From CAZLNO01 sp964561005 (GTDB taxonomy: Bacteria > Pseudomonadota > Alphaproteobacteria > Kiloniellales > Rhodovibrionaceae): 23,699 nt of DNA. A program made the translations under genes and the position numbers. The notes below the pieces were generated by a model, which saw nothing but the letters and a program-made list of their open reading frames with translations, was not told the origin of the DNA and searched no databases. Position 1 is the stretch's first letter; every line of letters starts with the position of its first letter. The DNA is taken from positions 1 through 23,699 of the forward strand of contig CAZLNO010000063.1 in NCBI GenBank assembly GCA_964561005.1, read 5' to 3'. Below, piece after piece: positions 1 through 7,437 of this stretch.

Positions 1-14
1 CGTTCAGATTTCCC

Positions 15-41
15 CTCACCCTGAGCTTGTCGAAGGGTGAG
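15..41. repeat. REP-like palindrome, single copy
   Basis: The arms CTCACCCT (15-22) and AGGGTGAG (34-41) pair perfectly around an 11-nt centre, GAGCTTGTCGA. The same architecture, CTCAT-type arms around GAGC..GTCGA, recurs at 3082-3110, 19275-19303 and 23634-23699, so this is a member of a dispersed extragenic palindrome family. It lies upstream of the cytochrome gene and probably downstream of a gene outside the window. Confidence 0.8.
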
Positions 42-108
42 TTGCCAGGCATCAATCGACCCGCTCATAGCTATCCGTCCGCCCTGTTCCGCAACACCGG
101 AGACCGCG

Positions 109-567
109 ATGCCCCGCCGCCTGCCCCTGCTCGCCGCCCTCGCCCTTGCCGCCCTGACCGCCCAGGCCGCCGCGTCCGGGAACGAGGCGACCTATCGCCA
201 TGTGCTGGACGGCTCGCCCATCGAGGTGCCGACCACCGGGCCGTTGCTGAGCAAGGCCGTGAAGAGCTTCCACGAGACCGGCAAGAACCCTTACGTCGGC
301 GACGCCGAGGCCGTGGCGGACGGCAAGGAGATCTATCAGGCGCAGCAGTGCGGCGCCTGCCACATGCCCGACGGCTCCGGCCGCATCGGGCCGAGCTTCC
401 TCGACGACCAGTGGAACTACGACTATACGGCCACGATGCGCGGGCGCTTCGCCATCGTCTACGCCGGGGGCGCCGGCGCCATGCAGGCCTTCAGCGACCG
501 CCTGAGCCAGGACCAGATCCTGGAGGTCCTGGCGTACATCGAGAAGCTGCGCGGCGCGGCGGAGTGA
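109..567 (+). CDS. Secreted c-type cytochrome, cytochrome cL (MxaG/XoxG)-like
   Basis: This 152-aa protein is predicted to carry electrons in the periplasm. The ATG at 109 was chosen because GGAG lies 6 nt upstream and the product then begins with a classic signal peptide (MPRR, hydrophobic stretch to about residue 20, cleavage near AAA-SGN). Haem attachment is CGACH at residues 81-85, and Met125 in GAGAMQAF is a likely axial ligand. The pattern TGKNPY..DAEAVADGKEIY..CGACH..GxGRIGPSFLDDQWNY..GGAGAM resembles cytochrome cL, the acceptor for PQQ-dependent methanol dehydrogenase. No dehydrogenase is present here; one may lie to the left. It is 16 bp upstream of eboF on the same strand, so the two are probably co-transcribed. 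The cytochrome c call is firm; the cL subfamily is recalled from motif similarity and is less certain. Confidence 0.88.
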   Translation: MPRRLPLLAALALAALTAQAAASGNEATYRHVLDGSPIEVPTTGPLLSKAVKSFHETGKNPYVGDAEAVADGKEIYQAQQCGACHMPDGSGRIGPSFLDDQWNYDYTATMRGRFAIVYAGGAGAMQAFSDRLSQDQILEVLAYIEKLRGAAE

Positions 568-583
568 CGGCGGGGTCCGCGAC

Positions 584-1966
584 GTGACGGCGCAGCGCAC
601 CCTGGTCCTCGACATTGTCGGCCTGACGCCGAAGCTCTTGGGCGCCGACACGCCGAACCTCCAGGCGCTGGCCGACAAGGGCGGCGCGCGGCCGCTGGAG
701 ACCGTGACGCCGGCCGTCACCACCTCGGCGCAGACCACCTTCCTGACCGGCCTCCCGCCGCGCGACCACGGCATCGTCGCCAACGGCTGGTATTTCCGCG
801 AGCTGTCCGAGATCTGGTTCTGGCGGCAGTCCAACCGCCTGGTCGCCGGCGAGCGCGTCTGGGACGCGGCGCGCAAGCGCGACCCGGCCTTCACCTGCGC
901 CAACCTCTTCTGGTGGTACAACATGTACTCCGGCGCCGACATCGGCGTGACGCCGCGGCCGATGTACCCGGCGGACGGGCGCAAGATCCCCGACTGCTAC
1001 GCCGAGCCGCCGGAGCTGAGGGACACCCTGACGGCGAAGCTCGGACGCTTTCCGCTGTTCAACTTCTGGGGTCCCGCCACCGACATCAAGGCCAGCCGGT
1101 GGATCGTCGACTGCGCCCTGCACGTCCTGGACACCGCCAAGCCGACGCTGACGCTGGTCTACATCCCGCACCTGGACTACAACCTGCAACGCCTCGGTCC
1201 CGACCACCCGGACCTCGCCCGCGACCTGCGCGAGGTCGACGCCGCCGTGGCGCCGCTGCTCGACCGGGCCGCGCGCGAGGGGCTGAACGTCGTGGTGCTG
1301 TCCGAGTACGGCATCACCCCGGTCGACACCCCGGTGCACGTCAACCGCGCCCTGCGCGAGCACGGCTTCATCCGCGTGCGCCAGGAGCTGGGGCGCGAGC
1401 TGCTGGACCCCGGCGCCTCGCGCGCCTTCGCGGTGGCCGACCACCAGATCGCCCACGTCTACGTCCGCGACTCCGGCGACGTGCCGGCCGCGCGCAAGCT
1501 GCTGCAAGACCTCAACGGCGTCGAGCAAGTGCTTGACGACGCCGGAAAGGCGGCGCACGGACTCGACCATCCGCGTTCGGGAGACCTGGTGGCGCTCGCG
1601 CGGCCGAACGCCTGGTTCACCTACTACTACTGGCTGGACGACGCCCGCGCGCCCGACTTCGCCCGCACGGTGGAGATCCACCGCAAGCCCGGCTTCGACC
1701 CCGTGGAGCTGTTCTTCGACCCGGCCCTGCCCTCCGCCCGGCTCAGCGTCGGCTGGCGCCTGGCCCGGAAAAAGCTGGGCTTCCGCCAGCTCATGGACGT
1801 CATTCCCCTGGACGCCACGCTGGTCAAGGGCTCGCACGGCCGCGTCACCGACGACCCCGACGCCGGCCCGCTCTTCCTGACTTCCCGCCCCGACTTGCTG
1901 CCCGAAGGCGCGGTGCCCGCCACCGGCGTGAAGGACCTGATCCTGCGGCACCTGTTCGGCGGGTAG
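584..1966 (+). CDS. eboF: EboF-like type I phosphodiesterase/nucleotide pyrophosphatase (alkaline phosphatase superfamily)
   Basis: A 460-aa protein of the alkaline phosphatase superfamily, starting at GTG 584 just after the cytochrome stop. The N-terminal metal Asp is D10 (LVLDIVGLTP) and the likely nucleophile is Thr46 in PAVTTSAQTTFLTG, aligned to the TKTFPNH motif of nucleotide pyrophosphatases. RDHGI follows at 60-64 and a C-terminal KGSHG supplies a His. Several usual metal ligands differ: the DxxGH motif reads LDYNLQRLGP (His to Gln), and the SDHG motif reads SEYG at 240-243. In ebo clusters EboF is the phosphatase/phosphodiesterase member; its substrate is unknown. Here it is on the strand opposite eboD-E-C-A-B and its stop is 25 bp from that of eboB. 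The family call is firm; the EboF name rests on context. Confidence 0.85.
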   Translation: MTAQRTLVLDIVGLTPKLLGADTPNLQALADKGGARPLETVTPAVTTSAQTTFLTGLPPRDHGIVANGWYFRELSEIWFWRQSNRLVAGERVWDAARKRDPAFTCANLFWWYNMYSGADIGVTPRPMYPADGRKIPDCYAEPPELRDTLTAKLGRFPLFNFWGPATDIKASRWIVDCALHVLDTAKPTLTLVYIPHLDYNLQRLGPDHPDLARDLREVDAAVAPLLDRAAREGLNVVVLSEYGITPVDTPVHVNRALREHGFIRVRQELGRELLDPGASRAFAVADHQIAHVYVRDSGDVPAARKLLQDLNGVEQVLDDAGKAAHGLDHPRSGDLVALARPNAWFTYYYWLDDARAPDFARTVEIHRKPGFDPVELFFDPALPSARLSVGWRLARKKLGFRQLMDVIPLDATLVKGSHGRVTDDPDAGPLFLTSRPDLLPEGAVPATGVKDLILRHLFGG

Positions 1967-1991
1967 GAGGTGCGGGGTGCGGGAGGCGCAG

Positions 1992-2939
1992 CTAATTCTC
2001 CACCGCCACGTCCCCCGCGTCCGCCACGTCCGCGTGCCGCTCCGGCCCCTTGTCCTCGGGGTCGACGCGGGGGTCCTGGCCGCGCAGGACGGAGTTGCCT
2101 TCGTAGAGGGTGCGCTGGTCGACCTCGGGCGGGGCGAGCCAGTCGGCCTCGGCCATCCGGCCGCTCTGGCCGTAGGCGTCGAGGGCGTTGCGGTAGGCGA
2201 TGCGGTGGACCGTTTCCTCCGGGATGCCGCGCTGGAGCATCAGTTTCGCCGTCTTCGGCACCGACAGCGGGTCGGAGACGCCCCAGTCGGCACTGGAATC
2301 GATCATGATGCGCTCGGGGCCGTAGTGCCGGGCGATCTCCACCATGCGCTCGCTGCCCATCTTGGTCTTGGGGTAGATGGTGAAGGCCGCCCAGTAGCCG
2401 CGGTCCAGCACCTCCCGCACCGTCTCCTCGTTGTTGTGGTCGATGACCACGCGGGACGGGTCCATGCCGTGCTCCTCCAGCACGTCCATGGTGCGCGAGG
2501 TGCCGCGCTTCTTGTCGCGGTGCGGGGTGTGGATCTGGACCAGCATGTCCAGCTCCCGCGCCAGCTCGATCTGCCGGCGCAGGTAGCGGTCCTCCAGCGC
2601 GGTCTGCTCGTCGTAGCCGATCTCGCCGATGGCGACCACGCCCTCCTTCACCGCGAAGCGGGGCAGGATTTCCATCACCCCCTCGGCCAGCGCCTCGTTG
2701 TTCGCCTCCTTGGAGTTGAGGCCGACGGTGCAGTAGTGGCGGATGCCGAACTGTCCGGCGCGAAAGCGCTCCCAGCCCACGATGGTGGAGAGGTAGTCGA
2801 TGTAGGTGCCCACGTGAGTGCGCGGCTGCCCCACCCAGAACGCCGGCTCGATGACCGCGACGACGCCGGCCGCGGCCATGGCCTCGTAGTCCGCCGTCGT
2901 GCGGGCGTTCATGTGGATGTGGGGGTCGATGAACAGCAT
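1992..2939 (-). CDS. eboB: EboB, TatD-like metal-dependent hydrolase
   Basis: A 315-aa amidohydrolase-fold protein. The start at 2939 (MLFIDPHIH) puts the metal motif DPHIH at residues 5-9, as usual for TatD proteins, and GGAGGGG lies about 10 nt upstream; a start at 2984 would add 15 unrelated residues. Further TatD-type metal motifs in order are IEPAFW, GEIGYDE, IHTPH, IDHNNEE and DSSADWG. The reaction is unknown; relatives cleave DNA or small phosphorylated or cyclic substrates. The last 20 or so residues (PEDKGPERHADVADAGDVAVEN) are charged and probably a tail. It is the last gene of the leftward ebo set but is separated from eboA by 225 bp containing REP-like repeats, so it may have its own promoter or reduced expression. 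Confidence 0.9.
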   Translation of the reverse strand: MLFIDPHIHMNARTTADYEAMAAAGVVAVIEPAFWVGQPRTHVGTYIDYLSTIVGWERFRAGQFGIRHYCTVGLNSKEANNEALAEGVMEILPRFAVKEGVVAIGEIGYDEQTALEDRYLRRQIELARELDMLVQIHTPHRDKKRGTSRTMDVLEEHGMDPSRVVIDHNNEETVREVLDRGYWAAFTIYPKTKMGSERMVEIARHYGPERIMIDSSADWGVSDPLSVPKTAKLMLQRGIPEETVHRIAYRNALDAYGQSGRMAEADWLAPPEVDQRTLYEGNSVLRGQDPRVDPEDKGPERHADVADAGDVAVEN

Positions 2940-2991
2940 GGCGTGCCTTCCCCTCCGTACAAGCCCTCGCGGCCAACCGTGCAAGGCGCGG

Positions 2992-3052
2992 CCTCATGTT
3001 TCGACAGGCGCATGTTTCGACAGGCGCATGTTTCGACAGGCTCAACATGAGG
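2992..3052. repeat. REP-like palindrome with three 16-bp tandem half-units
   Basis: Outer arms CCTCATGTT (2992-3000) and AACATGAGG (3044-3052) are perfectly complementary. Inside, CATGTTTCGACAGGCG is repeated at 2995-3010 and 3011-3026, with a third copy at 3027-3042 differing in the last base. It looks like a normal REP-like palindrome whose left half was amplified in tandem. It lies between eboA and eboB. Confidence 0.9.
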
Positions 3053-3081
3053 AATTCAGCGGGAGGCATCCCGCTCAACTT

Positions 3082-3110
3082 CCTCATCCTGAGTCTGTCG
3101 AAGGATGAGG
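3082..3110. repeat. REP-like palindrome
   Basis: Arms CCTCATCCT (3082-3090) and AGGATGAGG (3102-3110) flank GAGTCTGTCGA. It has the inverse orientation relative to the neighbouring 2992-3052 element, so two oppositely oriented elements sit side by side in the eboA-eboB gap. Could act as a weak terminator or mRNA stabiliser; no T-tract follows. Confidence 0.88.
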
Positions 3111-3113
3111 CCT

Positions 3114-3147
3114 CCGGCGAAGCCGGCGACGCTTCGGTGTCCGAGAC
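3114..3147. repeat. Small hairpin plus TGTCCGA box next to the REP array
   Basis: CCGGC-GAA-GCCGG (3114-3126) is followed by CGACGCTTCGGTGTCCGAGAC. A small GC hairpin followed by a related CGAC..GTGTCCGA box occurs also at 19163-19188 and 23559-23589, always beside a REP-like array. The similarity is short, so it is a candidate second repeat family rather than a known element. Confidence 0.45.
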
Positions 3148-3164
3148 CAAAACCTTAAACGTTC

Positions 3165-4019
3165 TTAACCAAGACTCTCCCAGGAAAGCGCCCCCCGTTC
3201 AACCGCCTGGGCCAGCCCCGGCGCCCCGGCCAGCAGGGCGCGCGCCGCGTCGTCGCCCCGCGCGGCGAGTGCCAGTGCCGCGCCCGCCGCCCCGCCGGCC
3301 GCGCCCATGTCCAGCGCCCTTGCCAGGTCGTCCAGCATGGCTCCCGCCGCGAAGGGGCCGACGCAGCGCCACAGCTCGGGGCCGACATCGCGCCCGGCGG
3401 CCCAGCGCTCGTGCGCGAAGTCGCACAGCATGCGCGCCAGCTCGGGGTTGGCGCGGGCGTCCAGGCCCTGGATGGGGGCCAGGCGGCTGCCGATGAACAG
3501 CGCCTTCAGCACCATGTGGTTCCAGGCCAGCTCGTCGAAGCGCTCGCGCGGATAGGGATTGCGGTGGGCCACCGCCTCGAACAGCGCGCGCATGTTGGAG
3601 CGCGCGCCCTCCCCGGCCCGCGCGACGTGGCGCTCCGGCTCCGGATACAGCGGCAGGCCCTGATGGATCGCCACCAGTTCGCCGACGTCGGCGGTGTTTG
3701 CCAGGGTCTCCAGCAGCGCGGGAAAGCCCGCCCCCTTCGCCTCGGCGGCCGTCAGCAGGAGCAGCACGCGCGCCGCCTGGTCGACGCTCCAGCCGCGCGG
3801 GTCCCAGCCGGGGCGCGCGGCCTCGGCGGCGGCCAGCTTGTCGGCGGCCAGCCCCAGGTTTGCCTTGCCCAGTTTGCGCGGCACCAGCCCCAGGGCGACG
3901 TAGAGGGCCTTGTCGTCGCCCTCCGCGACCTTGCCCCGCGTCCGCGTCAGCCAGTCCCGGCCATCGGGCGCCAGGCGCTCCGACAGCCAGTCCGTCAGCA
4001 ATTCCCTCGGCGTCGCCAT
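3165..4019 (-). CDS. eboA: EboA domain protein
   Basis: A 284-aa, Ala- and Leu-rich, mostly helical soluble protein with no signal peptide and no enzymatic motif I recognise. It is identified mainly by position: it follows eboD-E-C and precedes eboB. Visible features are conserved-looking FEAVAHRNPYPRERFDELAWNHMVLKALFIG in the middle (roughly 165-197) and an Ala-rich helical C-terminus. Its start is supported by an unusually perfect Shine-Dalgarno sequence 6 nt upstream (4026-4034), so it is likely translated well despite the 25-bp gap from eboC. EboA proteins have no assigned biochemical role; the FxAVxHRNPYP type motif suggests a scaffold or a substrate-binding surface but this is speculation. 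Confidence 0.8.
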   Translation of the reverse strand: MATPRELLTDWLSERLAPDGRDWLTRTRGKVAEGDDKALYVALGLVPRKLGKANLGLAADKLAAAEAARPGWDPRGWSVDQAARVLLLLTAAEAKGAGFPALLETLANTADVGELVAIHQGLPLYPEPERHVARAGEGARSNMRALFEAVAHRNPYPRERFDELAWNHMVLKALFIGSRLAPIQGLDARANPELARMLCDFAHERWAAGRDVGPELWRCVGPFAAGAMLDDLARALDMGAAGGAAGAALALAARGDDAARALLAGAPGLAQAVERGALSWESLG

Positions 4020-4025
4020 CGCGGG

Positions 4026-4034
4026 ACCTCCTTT
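4026..4034 (-). promoter_or_regulatory. Perfect Shine-Dalgarno for eboA
   Basis: Reads AAAGGAGGT on the minus strand with a 6-nt spacer to the eboA ATG. This is the strongest ribosome binding site I noticed in the window and fixes the eboA start. Confidence 0.85.
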
Positions 4035-4044
4035 CCCGGCGTGC

Positions 4045-4914
4045 TCAGGTGCCGGGCACGTGGCGCTGCAGACCCAGCGTCAGGAAGAACGCCAGCAGCG
4101 CCAGCGCGGTGCCGCCCGGCACGCCGGCCAGGGCCAGCCAGGTCGCGTCGAACAGGCAGATGCCGGCGATCAGCGACACCACCGCCTGCCCCACGGCCGG
4201 CACCGGGCGCAGCAGCAGGCGCACGGCCTGGACCACCCAGGCCAGGAAGATCGCGGCGGTGACCCAGGCGCTCGACCCCGCCGCCGGCAGCTCCAGCGCG
4301 ATCACCACGAAGGGCGCGGCCAGGAAGGCCAGCGGCCAGACGCTGCCGAGCCGCGCCAGATGCTCCTGCTTGGCCGCGTAGGTCAGCCCGATGACGTAGC
4401 ACAGCAGCAGCGCGCCCACGCCCGCCGCCGGCCCTTGCCAGCCCCCCACGGCCACCACGGCGGCCGCGCCGTACACCAGCATGCGGTTCACGCCCATCAG
4501 CACCGGGCTCAGCGGATTGCCCTTGTGCCAGATGTCATAGAGCCCGATCGCCGCCGCCAGGGCCAGGCCCATCCCCGCCGCCGCCAGCGGCGAGGTGCCG
4601 ACGGCCTGGGCGGTGGCGGCGAGGAGGACGACGCCCAGGGCCAGCGCGCCCAGGCCGACCGCCAGCACGGTGCGGCGCGCCACCTGTCCCGAGGGGATCG
4701 GGCGCTCCGGGCGCTCGCGCGCGTCGACGGCGCTGTCGCACGCGTCGTTGAGGTACATGCCGCCCACGTAGAAACACGACATCGCGGCGATCAGCGCCAG
4801 GGCGGGCCACTGGAACACCGGCGCGCCGGCCAGCGCCAGGGCGGCGGCCACGTTGGTCCAGACCGTCGGGAGGTTGGACACCCGCCCCAGGCGCAGCGCC
4901 ACCCCCGGCGTCAT
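4045..4914 (-). CDS. eboC: EboC, UbiA-family membrane prenyltransferase-like protein
   Basis: A 289-aa polytopic membrane protein with about eight or nine hydrophobic segments. The start at 4914 (MTPGVALRLGRVSNLPTVWTN) overlaps the eboE stop as ATGA; the ATG at 4938 would overlap eboE by 28 bp. The first UbiA Asp motif is intact, N56-D57-x-x-D60-x-x-x-D64, followed by RPERPIPSG. A YDIWHKGNPLSP loop follows at 126-137. The second Asp-rich loop expected in UbiA enzymes appears instead as Y179-A-A-K-Q-E-H-L-A-R. UbiA enzymes transfer prenyl groups to small aromatic or sugar acceptors within the membrane. In ebo clusters EboC is proposed to act on a membrane-bound carrier or product; the substrate is unknown. 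Confidence 0.9.
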   Translation of the reverse strand: MTPGVALRLGRVSNLPTVWTNVAAALALAGAPVFQWPALALIAAMSCFYVGGMYLNDACDSAVDARERPERPIPSGQVARRTVLAVGLGALALGVVLLAATAQAVGTSPLAAAGMGLALAAAIGLYDIWHKGNPLSPVLMGVNRMLVYGAAAVVAVGGWQGPAAGVGALLLCYVIGLTYAAKQEHLARLGSVWPLAFLAAPFVVIALELPAAGSSAWVTAAIFLAWVVQAVRLLLRPVPAVGQAVVSLIAGICLFDATWLALAGVPGGTALALLAFFLTLGLQRHVPGT

Positions 4915-6113
4915 GCCCCGAGCCGTTCCAGCGTCCATTGCAGCTCCCGGGCGATGGCGGCGTCGACGGTACTGGCGCGATGCCGGGGCGGCAGCACGTC
5001 CCAGGTATAGGTCTCGACCTCAAGGTGCGGCGCAAGCGGTTCTTTTTCCAGGAAATCCAGCGCCGCCGCCAGCTCCGCCTGGGTGCTGGCGAAGCCGTCG
5101 AGCGCGGCCAGGAAGACCGGCACGTGGAAGTGCACCCGCCACTCCTCCCCCCGCGCCCGCGCCGCGCGGGCCTCCAGGGCGTGCGCGATGTCCGGGTAGC
5201 GGTACAGGTCGCCGCCGGGCGCGCGCGCCACGACCTGGTGCAGGTAGACCCCGTCGTCGAAGGCCAGCAGGCGGTCCAGCGCCGCCGCGTCCACGTCGTC
5301 GAGGCGCAGGGCCGCGCTGAGCTGGACCTTCGGCACCCGGATTCCCGCGTCGCGCAGGCGGGCCAGCGCCGCCGGAATGTCCTCGAATTCCACGGCCGCA
5401 TGGCAGACGTCGAAGCACACGCCGAGGTGCCGGCGCAGCGCGGCCTCGGCCGTCGCGTGGTCCAGGCCCGTCAGCCCGGCCAGGCGCGCCACGCCGTCCC
5501 TGCCGAACAGACGCTCGCGGAAGAAGGCGACGGCCTGGTCGGTGGTCTCCAGCATGCACGCCGGCTCGGGCTCCAGGGCCAGGGCGATGCGGCGCCCGGT
5601 CTCCGCCTCGATGCGCCAGAGCGTGGCGGCGTGGCGCAGCAGGTGCTCGATGATGGCGGCGCGCGCTTCCGGCGTGCGGGCGTCCGGCGCGAAGGCGCCG
5701 GGGACCGTGGAGATGCTGCCCTCGCCGCCTTCCGGCAGCAGGCGCGCCAGCAGGCCGGCGAGGCGGTTGGTGTAGTCCAGGCGCTCCGCGGTCCGCCAGT
5801 CCGGCGCGTAGACGCCCTCCTTCACGCGCACGCCGTGGAAGGCGCCGAAGGGAAATCCGTTGACGGTGAAGACCTCGAGCGCGTTCTCCGCCAGCACCGC
5901 CTGCAGTTCGTCGAACGCGGCGGGGTCTTGAAGGTCGTGCGCCGCCCGGCCCGACAGCCGCAGCCCGACGCCGAAGATCCCGGCGCGGCCGAGTCGCGCC
6001 TTGACCGCCGGCACGTGGTCGCGCAGCGCCGCGCGCACCTCCGGCCAGGTCTCGCCGGGGTGGATGTTGGTGCAATAGGTGAGCCGCGTGCCGGGAAGCC
6101 GCGCCAGCTTCAT
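4911..6113 (-). CDS. eboE: EboE, TIM-barrel sugar isomerase/epimerase-like protein
   Basis: A 400-aa protein starting at an ATG that overlaps the eboD stop (ATGA). It begins MKLARLPGTRLTYCTNIHPGETW, a signature of EboE proteins (annotated elsewhere as metabolite traffic protein EboE). It has the layout of a xylose-isomerase-like TIM barrel with acidic and histidine metal-ligand candidates: E181/E183 in ALEPEPACMLET, D235 and H238 in CFDVCHAAVEFED, Q264 in KVQLSAAL, H328/H330 in VHFHVPVF and E366-T-Y-T-W near the end. Predicted to be cytoplasmic. By analogy it isomerises or hydrolyses a sugar or cyclitol produced by the adjacent cyclase EboD, but this is inference. Confidence 0.9.
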   Translation of the reverse strand: MKLARLPGTRLTYCTNIHPGETWPEVRAALRDHVPAVKARLGRAGIFGVGLRLSGRAAHDLQDPAAFDELQAVLAENALEVFTVNGFPFGAFHGVRVKEGVYAPDWRTAERLDYTNRLAGLLARLLPEGGEGSISTVPGAFAPDARTPEARAAIIEHLLRHAATLWRIEAETGRRIALALEPEPACMLETTDQAVAFFRERLFGRDGVARLAGLTGLDHATAEAALRRHLGVCFDVCHAAVEFEDIPAALARLRDAGIRVPKVQLSAALRLDDVDAAALDRLLAFDDGVYLHQVVARAPGGDLYRYPDIAHALEARAARARGEEWRVHFHVPVFLAALDGFASTQAELAAALDFLEKEPLAPHLEVETYTWDVLPPRHRASTVDAAIARELQWTLERLGA

Positions 6114-7318
6114 CGCTGCCGGTCCCGCTGTTCCAGCCAGTCGAGGGCGTCGCGGACCCGCTCTGCCTCCATCGCATGCACTTCCCGCCCGTGCCCGATG
6201 CCGGCCAGCAGGGTCACCGTCAGCTCGCCGCCCAGGTGCTCGCGGAATTCGCGCAGGCCGCGCAGGACGCCGAGTTCGCCGGAGGCGTCGCGCCGTTTCA
6301 GGGCGTCATGCCAGAGGCGGAAGCCCAGGCGCTCCAGCAGCCGGCACACCCGCGCCTCCTCGCCCGCGCTCAGCAGGCCGGCCAGGACCGAGTAGCGCGC
6401 GTCCAGCGCCAGGCCGATCGCCACCGCCTCGCCGTGGCGGAGTTCGTAGCCGGTCAGGGATTCCAACTTGTGGGCGGCCCAATGGCCGTAGTCCAGCGGC
6501 CGGGCGCTGCCGGTCTCGAAGGGGTCGCCGCCGTGGGCGATCTGCTGCATGTGCAGCTCGGCGCAGCGGCGGATCATGTGGTCCACCGCCGGCCGGCGGA
6601 ACGCCGCCAAGTCGTCGGCGACCCGCTCCAGCCAGGCGAAGAACGCCCCGTCGCGGATCAGCGCCACCTTGACCGCCTCGGCGATGCCCGAGATGCGGTC
6701 GCGGGGGTCCAGGGTCTCCAGGAAGCGCAGGTCGTTGATGACGGCGAAGGGCGGGGCGAAGCTGCCGACCATGTTCTTCACGCCCAGCGCGTTCACGCCG
6801 GTCTTGACGCCCACGCCGCTGTCGTTCTGCGCCAGCACCGTGGTGGGCATGCGGATCAGCCTTACCCCGCGGTGCGCCGTCGCCGCGGCGTAGCCGACGG
6901 CGTCCAGCATCGCGCCGCCGCCGATGGCGAGGACGAAGGCGTGGCGGTCGATGCCCAGCTCGCTCAGCCGCTGGATCAGCGCGGCCACCAGCTCCGGGTC
7001 GTTCTTCACCGCCTCGCCGCCGGGCACCGTCTCGGGCGGCGCGGCGAGCTGCATTGCCTCGGAGTGGGTCGCGGCGTAGCTCGCCATCCGCGCCGGCAGG
7101 TCCGGCCAGGCGGCGGCAACCCCCTGGTCCACGAAGACCGTCAGGCGGTGGCGGCGGCCCGGCTCCAGCCGCCGCAGCGCCTGGGCCAGGACCGGGTTGT
7201 CGGGGGAAAGCGCGTCTTCGGTGAAGTGGACGTCGTAGTCGTAGGTAACCGTGAAGCGCTGTCGGTACACGGCCGACGCGGCGGCCGTCGCCTCTGCGGT
7301 AGCCCGATGATCCGCCAT
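6110..7318 (-). CDS. eboD: EboD, 3-dehydroquinate synthase-like sugar phosphate cyclase
   Basis: A 402-aa member of the dehydroquinate synthase superfamily. The NAD site is GGGAMLDAVGYAAA (G133-D139), and PTTVLAQNDSGVGVKTGVN at 158-176 supplies K172 and N176. Zinc ligands in the expected order and spacing are E214 (GIAEAVK), H279 (LDYGHWAAHKLE) and H295 (ELRHGEAVAIG). The metal site looks intact, so the enzyme is probably active. It has an extra N-terminal segment of about 20 residues relative to housekeeping AroB, and divergent residues in the cyclase core, so it may be a paralogue making another cyclitol (valiolone-type) from a sugar phosphate. First gene of the leftward ebo operon; GGGGAGG lies about 14 nt upstream of the start. 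No shikimate gene is nearby, supporting EboD over AroB. Confidence 0.88.
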   Translation of the reverse strand: MADHRATAEATAAASAVYRQRFTVTYDYDVHFTEDALSPDNPVLAQALRRLEPGRRHRLTVFVDQGVAAAWPDLPARMASYAATHSEAMQLAAPPETVPGGEAVKNDPELVAALIQRLSELGIDRHAFVLAIGGGAMLDAVGYAAATAHRGVRLIRMPTTVLAQNDSGVGVKTGVNALGVKNMVGSFAPPFAVINDLRFLETLDPRDRISGIAEAVKVALIRDGAFFAWLERVADDLAAFRRPAVDHMIRRCAELHMQQIAHGGDPFETGSARPLDYGHWAAHKLESLTGYELRHGEAVAIGLALDARYSVLAGLLSAGEEARVCRLLERLGFRLWHDALKRRDASGELGVLRGLREFREHLGGELTVTLLAGIGHGREVHAMEAERVRDALDWLEQRDRQR

Positions 7319-7437
7319 GCTGGAAACCTGCGCCTCCCCGGCTGGCCTGATTGTTGTGTTATCGACCTCTTAACCATCCTAGGGGGCCAGCGCGCCAGAG
7401 ACAATCGAGCCGTCGTCGCGATCGACGCAGGCCGTTT

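Noticed and set aside
42..71. Promoter TTGCCA with CATAGC upstream of the cytochrome
   Set aside because: The spacing is 18 nt and the -10 matches only three of six bases, too weak to claim.
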